This document shows, one piece after another, positions 1 through 4,407 of a stretch of 7,742 bases of DNA (within the stretch, counting starts at the first letter, position 1; each line of letters begins with the position of its first letter). The position numbers and the translations under genes were made by a program. This DNA comes from Chloroflexota bacterium. Lineage in GTDB: Bacteria; Chloroflexota; Limnocylindria; QHBO01. The stretch spans positions 1-7,742 of the forward strand of contig JAHFBB010000031.1 in the NCBI GenBank assembly GCA_023250255.1, given 5' to 3'. Under the pieces are notes generated by a model. The model had not been told where the DNA came from and searched no databases. It saw only the letters and a program-made list of their open reading frames with translations.

Positions 1-193
1 CCGTGAGCTCGACCTGGCCCTGGGCACCCTGTCGCTCGACGCCCGGCGGGCTGTCCTGCTGGCGGCCCACGGGTTCAATGGGACGGAGATCGCCGGGATG
101 ATCAAACGGACCCCACTGGCGACCCGCTCACTGCTGTGGCGGGCGCGCCTCCAGCTGCGCGAAGCCCTCGAGACCGCCGGAGGTGTCCGATGA
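1..193 (+). CDS. ECF RNA polymerase sigma factor, C-terminal fragment (region 4)
   Basis: Only the last 63 codons lie in the window, read from base 2; the gene starts upstream of the window and ends at TGA 191-193. The visible part matches sigma region 4 of extracytoplasmic-function sigma factors: a helix with RRAVLLAAHGFNGTEIAGM, then a recognition helix ending in TRSLLWRARLQLREAL. This resembles the usual pattern of EIA, then a variable turn, then RAR..LR. Region 4 binds the -35 promoter element. The stop overlaps the start of an anti-sigma factor gene (ATGA), the usual arrangement of a sigma and its own anti-sigma, so the two are probably co-expressed and antagonistic. Region 2 is outside the window, so the ECF subgroup cannot be assigned. 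The family call is fairly sure; the ECF subtype rests partly on the partner gene. Confidence 0.85.
   Translation, partial: RELDLALGTLSLDARRAVLLAAHGFNGTEIAGMIKRTPLATRSLLWRARLQLREALETAGGVR
179..184 (+). promoter_or_regulatory. Shine-Dalgarno site for the anti-sigma gene
   Basis: GGAGGT lies 5 nt before ATG 190 and inside the end of the sigma factor gene. It is a near-perfect match to the anti-Shine-Dalgarno sequence. It decides the start: an in-frame ATG at 136 has no such site and would lie deep inside the sigma gene. Confidence 0.85.
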
Positions 194-2301
194 TCGACCA
201 TCGGGCCGCAGAAATCCTGTTGGCCACCGCGATCGACTTCCCGCTCGCATCCGATGAGCAGGCCACCCTGGACGCCCACCTGGCCGGCTGTGACCGATGC
301 CGCGCCCTGGGTGCCCAACTGCGCCGGGACGCGCTCGTCCTGCGCGACTTGCCGACTGAACCGACGTCACCCCAGGTCCGCCTGACCGTGGAAACGGCCG
401 CGGTCCAGGCGGGCGGACGCCCACCGCGCTACCTCCTGCTGCTGGTTGCCGCGCTGCTGATCGTCCCGGCGATCGCTGGTGCGCTCATCCTGAACGGCTA
501 TTTCTTCGATCGGGATGGCTTGACGGTCGATGCGTCGCCGACGGCGTCGACCTCCGCATCGGGGGCGCCGCTGGTTGCGCTCCCGGAGGGCGTACTCATC
601 ACCTACGTTCAGCGGTCGGGTTCGACCTCCTTCGTCCATACCGTCGAGCCGGACGGATCGAACGACCAAACGCTCGCGGAAGGCTGGAGCCCGGCATGGT
701 CGCCCGATGGGCAGTCCATCGCGTATGGCTGTCCGGCCGGCGACATGTTCAGCGACATCTGCCTGATGGGACCCGACGGCACACCGTATGGCGTCCTCGT
801 CCAGGACTTTGCCGATCAACCCCAGTGGTCACCGAGCGGCAGCCAGTTCATCTTCGGCCGTGTTCCGACCGATTCCGGCGAGACCTGGATTGCGAACGCC
901 GACGGATCGGGAGTCACGCGCATCGGAGAGGGTGTTGGCACCTGGTCCCCTGATGGCACCTGGATCATGCTCGTTCGACCGCCCGGTCCCGGCGGAGGGA
1001 CGCCGATCGTCAGCATCGTTCATCCCGACGGTTCTGGCGCTCGCGATCTGTTCGAGGGATTCGGTGCGACCTGGAGCCCCGACAGCACGCGCATTGCCTT
1101 CACCTGGCAGGATGGCGCCACAGGTTTCCTCCGGGCGTATGACGTGGCGGACGGATCAGTCGAGACACTTCTCGAGCTCGAGAAGTCCGCGGTGTCGTCG
1201 CCCATCTGGATCTCTGAGTATGTCGCCGTCATCAGCATCGATGGAAATCTGCAGCTGCTGGACCTCATCCACAGGTACATCTACCAGCTCACCGACTTTT
1301 TGCGGGTCGGGCAAGCGCCGGTGGTCTCCCCTGACGGACAGTGGCTCGCCTTCACCGTCTATGACGGCGACAGCCCGGACATCTATCTCGCCCCGATCAC
1401 CCATACCGGCGGCGCCATCCGGCTGACGACCGGAGGCGTTTCGGACGACCCGTCCTGGGCGCCGGCCCTCGCCGTGCCCCCGGCTTCGCTAACCCCGGCC
1501 GCATCTGCGCCCGCGACTTCAGCTTTCGGCGCGGACTCGTGGGCCGAGGTGGTCGTCGATCGGCTGAATCTTCGAGAGCGGGCAGGCACTGATGCTCCGT
1601 CGCTGGGTCTGCTCTCGATTGGCACGCAGGGGTACGTCGCGGCGGGTCCAGTCGACGCCGATGGCTACAGGTGGTACGCCTTGGCGGGGCCCGGCTTGTC
1701 ATATGCCACCGGCTGCCTGGCCCCTGCGGACCCGCCGCTTCTTGACTGCCCAGGGTGGTTCGGATGGGTCGCATCGGCGGATGCCGAAGGGAACCCGTGG
1801 CTTGTGGATGTGGAGCTCGACTGTCCTGCTGCCCCAACCACGGTTGCGGAAGCGGCGGATATCCCGCCCGGTGTCCGTCTCGCCTGTTTCAGCGGGCAAT
1901 TGCTCTCGCTGGACGCCTATATCTCCCCGCAGATCTCGCCAACGAGAGAATGCCTCATGCCCGAGGGCTTCATCCTCAGCCCGCAATGGCTGAGTCCATG
2001 CGAAAAGCAATTCCTGCAGGGGGAGGCCACGAGCGTGGAGGCCACCGGCCCGGAACTCGAAGCCCATTTGGATCCGTCCGCAGGCCGCTGCGAATTCGGT
2101 GGCAGATCGGGTCCGGATTGTCCATATGCGAACTACATCGGCCACTGGATTGTGGTGGAGGGTCGCTTCGACGACCCCGCTGCTGACTCGTGCGAAGAAG
2201 TTCCCCAGGCAGTTCCCTCAGGGGGATACTTCGATCCTGCGTGGCTGGTGTACGAGTGTCGGGTGACGTTTCTTGTCACCGCGATTCGTTCGGCGAACTG
2301 A
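190..2301 (+). CDS. Membrane anti-sigma factor with PD40 beta-propeller and SH3-like ectodomain
   Basis: 703 residues, starting at ATG 190 behind GGAGGT and overlapping the sigma stop as ATGA. Residues 1-55 are a zinc-finger-like anti-sigma domain with H30-x3-C34-x2-C37; H4 lies 26 residues before H30, where a Cys often sits. Residues about 81-101 (from RYLLLLVAALL) are a single transmembrane helix, so the N-terminus is cytosolic and about 600 residues are outside. A Ser/Thr/Ala-rich linker (about 112-128) leads to a TolB/PD40-type propeller. Its WSPDG-like turns are at W170, W213, W252, W295, a degenerate one near 337, SPDG near 380 and W423, a step of about 42 residues. After a second linker (about 429-449) comes an SH3-like segment with LNLRERAG at 459-466. 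The tail from 509 to 690 has ten Cys, probably in disulfides. Inferred role: holding the neighbouring sigma factor until an envelope signal is sensed. Ligand and release mechanism are unknown. Confidence 0.85.
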   Translation: MIDHRAAEILLATAIDFPLASDEQATLDAHLAGCDRCRALGAQLRRDALVLRDLPTEPTSPQVRLTVETAAVQAGGRPPRYLLLLVAALLIVPAIAGALILNGYFFDRDGLTVDASPTASTSASGAPLVALPEGVLITYVQRSGSTSFVHTVEPDGSNDQTLAEGWSPAWSPDGQSIAYGCPAGDMFSDICLMGPDGTPYGVLVQDFADQPQWSPSGSQFIFGRVPTDSGETWIANADGSGVTRIGEGVGTWSPDGTWIMLVRPPGPGGGTPIVSIVHPDGSGARDLFEGFGATWSPDSTRIAFTWQDGATGFLRAYDVADGSVETLLELEKSAVSSPIWISEYVAVISIDGNLQLLDLIHRYIYQLTDFLRVGQAPVVSPDGQWLAFTVYDGDSPDIYLAPITHTGGAIRLTTGGVSDDPSWAPALAVPPASLTPAASAPATSAFGADSWAEVVVDRLNLRERAGTDAPSLGLLSIGTQGYVAAGPVDADGYRWYALAGPGLSYATGCLAPADPPLLDCPGWFGWVASADAEGNPWLVDVELDCPAAPTTVAEAADIPPGVRLACFSGQLLSLDAYISPQISPTRECLMPEGFILSPQWLSPCEKQFLQGEATSVEATGPELEAHLDPSAGRCEFGGRSGPDCPYANYIGHWIVVEGRFDDPAADSCEEVPQAVPSGGYFDPAWLVYECRVTFLVTAIRSAN

Positions 2302-2367
2302 CCAAGCCCCTTTAGGCCGCCAACGACGGAGGGCGACGAGTCCGAGACATCCTGAAGGCGAAGAAGT

Positions 2368-2388
2368 CGCCCCAGTTGAAGTGGGGCG
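2368..2388 (+). repeat. Inverted repeat, 7-bp stem with 7-nt loop
   Basis: CGCCCCA (2368-2374) pairs perfectly with TGGGGCG (2382-2388) around a GTTGAAG loop. The left arm can instead pair with GGGCGAC at 2331-2337 (as part of GTCGCCC, 2366-2372) or with GGCGA at 2357-2361. These are three mutually exclusive foldings. No U-tract follows, so it is not a standard intrinsic terminator for the anti-sigma gene. GC-rich DNA makes such stems fairly easily by chance. Confidence 0.45.
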
Positions 2389-2408
2389 GGGTGGAGCGGC
2401 GCACCAGC

Positions 2409-2470
2409 CCGGGACCCTCCCGGTACTTCGGGCCTATGGCCGGTGCGTGTGGGCACCCGTAGGGTTCCGG
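2409..2470 (+). repeat. Inverted repeat that could fold as a three-way junction next to the start codon
   Basis: CCGGGACCCT (2409-2418) can pair with AGGGTTCCGG (2461-2470) over 10 bp with one G-U. Inside are two further stems: CCCG 2419-2422 with CGGG 2429-2432, and GGTGC 2442-2446 with GCACC 2453-2457. The outer 3' arm ends one base before ATG 2472 and would bury the only SD-like bases (AGGG 2461-2464). It matches no riboswitch class I can name; the c-di-GMP-I core (GGCAAACC, GACGCAAAGCC) is absent. If the gene is transcribed from the -10 box inside this arm, the structure is not in the mRNA at all. Confidence 0.3.
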
Positions 2471-2474
2471 CATG
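2457..2474 (+). promoter_or_regulatory. Putative leaderless promoter (-10 TAGGGT) of the GGDEF/HD gene
   Basis: TAGGGT at 2460-2465 fits TANNNT and is followed by exactly 6 nt and then ATG 2472, so it would occupy -12 to -7 if transcription starts at the A of the ATG. The surrounding CCCGTAG..T...GGCATG (2456-2474) is shared with the pcrA start at 4389-4407. A convincing -35 element is not visible. TAGGGT is a weaker -10 than the pcrA one, so the support comes mainly from the shared block and spacing. Confidence 0.5.
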
Positions 2475-4379
2475 GCCGGTGGCACTGTCCACGCTCGCAC
2501 GACCCGGAGCCGGCCCCGAACCTCGGCCACGGGGATCGGTGCCTGGCGTCCGACGCTGCGCGTTGTCGTTGCCGCGGCGGCCATCGCCGTCCTGACCACC
2601 ATGGCGGTCATCACCGCCGAGATCGCAGCCGATGCGGTGCGGCGCACCGCGTTGAATGGTGCCCTGGGCAACGCCCAGTCGGTTGTGACCGCCTATCTCG
2701 ATCCCGCCCTGTCCGCCCGCTGGCTCGTCCCCGATGGACCACGTGACCCGGGAATCGACAGTCAGCTGCAGCGCCTGGTGGGTGACGGCGACATGGAGCG
2801 AATCATTGTCTGGACCGCCGATGCCCAGGTCGCCTATACCTCCGATCCGATGCTGATCGGCCACCGCGAGGAGCTGGACGAGGACCTCGAGGAGACCCTC
2901 GCAGGCGAAAGTTTCGTCGCCTATGGGAATGCGGCGGAGGCATCGGCCATGATGGAGCACCTGCCCATCCTGCCCAGTCCGTTCCTGGAGATCTACATTC
3001 CGATTCGCGGAGCTGCCGGCGGCGCTCCGATTGGCGTGTATGAGGTGTACCAGGATGCGGCCCCCATCGAAGCAACCGTCCTCCACGCTCGAAACTGGGT
3101 GTTGGCCGTTGCGCTCGGGGCGGGCGCACTCCTGTTCGCCATTGTGTGGCTCGCCTTTTCGGCGTCGTCACGCCGGCTGGTGATCCAGAACCGGCTGCTG
3201 CGTGAACGCGCCGTTCGCGATTCACTGACCGGGCTCTACAACCACCGCTTCCTGGTCGAGCAGCTTCGCCGCCACGTGGAACGTTCGGCGCGGCCTGGCG
3301 AGGAGCCAAGCGCGGCCGTTGCCTTGATCGACGTCGACAATTTCCGCCTGCTCAATGCGGGATACGGCCATCGCGCCGGCGACGAGGTCATGCGGCGAGT
3401 CGCATCGGTCCTGGCCGCCACGGTTCCGCCGGAGCAGGTGGTTGGTCGCTTTGGCCCCGACGAGTTTCTGCTGGTGGATCTACGGGCTGGGCAGACCCCC
3501 GAGGCGGTTGCCCAGGCGATGTTGACGACCGTGGACCTGGTGCGGGCCGCGCTGGTCGAGCTGGAATTCCGGTTCGGCGACAGCGAGCGGCTGCCGGTTA
3601 CCGTTTCCGTTGGGGTGGCCCTCGCCCCGCGGGATGGACGCCGAGCCCTGGAGCTGCTGACCGTTGCCGAAGCCGCTCTGCGCGAGGCAAAAACGGGCGG
3701 GGGATCGGTCACCAAGATCGCCAACCAGAGCACGATTGGCTCCCTGGCGGCACAGAACTCGATCTTCGGCGTGTTCGAGGGCCTGGTCGCCACCGTCGAC
3801 GCGAAGGATCACTACACCCTGCGCCACTCCGAGCACGTCACTGCCCTGGCCCTGTTCCTTAGCGAGACGATCGGCCTGTCCGAGGAGGACAATCGCCTCA
3901 TTCGGCTCGCCGGTCTGCTGCATGACGTCGGCAAGGTCGGCGTGCCCGACAGCATTCTGCGCAAGCCCGGCGCCCTGACCGTGGACGAGGAGATCGCCGT
4001 CCAGCAGCACGTTGCCCTGGGAGACGCGATCGTTGGTGCGGTGCCCCACCTGGCCGGGGTGCGGGGCATCGTTCGCCACCACCACGAACGCTGGGATGGC
4101 GACGGCTATCTCGATCGGCTGGCTGGAACGGAGATCCCGCACCTGGCGCGGGTCCTGGCCGTGGCCGACTCGTATTCGGCAATGACCACCGACCGGCCGT
4201 ATCGCAAGGCGCTGACGCCTCAGAAGGCACTGGCGGCAATGGCCAAGGCAGCCGGTAATCAACTCGATCCCGACCTGGCAATGGCCTTCGTCAAGGCCAT
4301 GCGCCGGCGCCTGGCCGAAGCGGGCGGCGAAGCCAGCCTGCGGGCCGCGTTCCAGCCCGGTGGGGTCTACTTCGAATAG
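2472..4379 (+). CDS. Transmembrane sensor with variant GGDEF and HD-GYP domains (c-di-GMP turnover)
   Basis: 635 residues. TAG at 2460 closes the frame upstream and no other start precedes the first membrane helix, so ATG 2472 is the likely start. Order: short basic N-terminus; TM1 about 29-51; an external segment of about 155 residues that looks Cache-like (IIVWTADAQVAYTSD); TM2 about 209-231; GGDEF domain about 245-410; HD-GYP domain about 435-615. GGDEF features: DSLTGLYN at 250-257, D287, N295 and GHRAGD 299-304 are kept, but the signature is GPDEF (328-332), and the inhibitory RxxD site is PPEQ (319-322). HD features: H452, HDVGK 484-488, H513, HHHER 536-540 and D566 are kept, but GYP is GYL (545-547). 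Cyclic-di-GMP hydrolysis by the HD domain is likely; cyclase activity is doubtful. The GGDEF half could instead bind GTP and control the HD half, as described for Caulobacter CC3396. Signal and targets are unknown. Confidence 0.88.
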   Translation: MAGGTVHARTTRSRPRTSATGIGAWRPTLRVVVAAAAIAVLTTMAVITAEIAADAVRRTALNGALGNAQSVVTAYLDPALSARWLVPDGPRDPGIDSQLQRLVGDGDMERIIVWTADAQVAYTSDPMLIGHREELDEDLEETLAGESFVAYGNAAEASAMMEHLPILPSPFLEIYIPIRGAAGGAPIGVYEVYQDAAPIEATVLHARNWVLAVALGAGALLFAIVWLAFSASSRRLVIQNRLLRERAVRDSLTGLYNHRFLVEQLRRHVERSARPGEEPSAAVALIDVDNFRLLNAGYGHRAGDEVMRRVASVLAATVPPEQVVGRFGPDEFLLVDLRAGQTPEAVAQAMLTTVDLVRAALVELEFRFGDSERLPVTVSVGVALAPRDGRRALELLTVAEAALREAKTGGGSVTKIANQSTIGSLAAQNSIFGVFEGLVATVDAKDHYTLRHSEHVTALALFLSETIGLSEEDNRLIRLAGLLHDVGKVGVPDSILRKPGALTVDEEIAVQQHVALGDAIVGAVPHLAGVRGIVRHHHERWDGDGYLDRLAGTEIPHLARVLAVADSYSAMTTDRPYRKALTPQKALAAMAKAAGNQLDPDLAMAFVKAMRRRLAEAGGEASLRAAFQPGGVYFE

Positions 4380-4386
4380 GGCCGGC

Positions 4387-4407
4387 GCCCCGTAGAATCG
4401 GGGCATG
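4387..4407 (+). promoter_or_regulatory. Putative leaderless promoter (-10 TAGAAT) of pcrA, flanked by an inverted repeat
   Basis: TAGAAT (4393-4398) matches the -10 consensus TATAAT at 5 of 6 bases and stands exactly 6 nt before ATG 4405, the spacing expected when transcription starts on the ATG. No Shine-Dalgarno sequence at useful spacing is present. The box is the whole loop of a perfect inverted repeat, GCCCCG 4387-4392 and CGGGGC 4399-4404. TTCGAA at 4371-4376, 16 nt upstream, is at best a poor -35. The promoter overlaps the 25-bp gap after the GGDEF/HD gene, so pcrA can be expressed independently of it. Confidence 0.6.

Larger units (their letters stand above)
2302..2471. other. 170-bp intergenic region with inverted repeats and coding-like periodicity
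   Basis: No gene is firmly supported here. The gap holds several short perfect inverted repeats (2331-2337 with 2366-2372; 2357-2361 with 2367-2371; 2368-2374 with 2382-2388; 2409-2418 with 2461-2470), no T-rich terminator tail, and a -10-like box at 2460-2465. From 2352 to 2459, in the frame ending at TAG 2460-2462, 32 of 36 third positions are G or C, against 22 and 23 of 36 for first and second positions. That pattern is coding-like. The + frame is open from 2316 to 2459 but has no ATG; its only conventional candidate start is GTG 2391. The - strand has a 53-codon ORF from ATG at 2473 to a stop at 2312 that shares the same third positions and fills the gap almost exactly. I recognise neither product. 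Confidence 0.5.

Noticed and set aside
136..189. Upstream start at ATG 136 for the anti-sigma protein
   Set aside because: It would overlap the sigma gene by 58 bases and add an Arg/Pro-rich stretch. GGAGGT and the ATGA overlap favour 190.
640..1050. Repeated GACGGATCG-like short sequences as a DNA repeat
   Set aside because: They encode the recurring PDGS/ADGS turns of the propeller blades and need no separate explanation.
2366..2390. Intrinsic terminator after the anti-sigma gene
   Set aside because: The stem is strong but is followed by GGGTGGAGC rather than a run of T, so there is no basis for calling a rho-independent terminator.
2391..2462. 23-codon leader peptide from GTG 2391 to TAG 2460-2462
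   Set aside because: No proper ribosome site precedes the GTG and its stop coincides with the proposed -10 box; kept only as one part of the coding-like signal.
2331..2471. Known c-di-GMP riboswitch before the GGDEF/HD gene
   Set aside because: The conserved GEMM-I core segments are absent and the stems do not follow either c-di-GMP class as far as I can judge.
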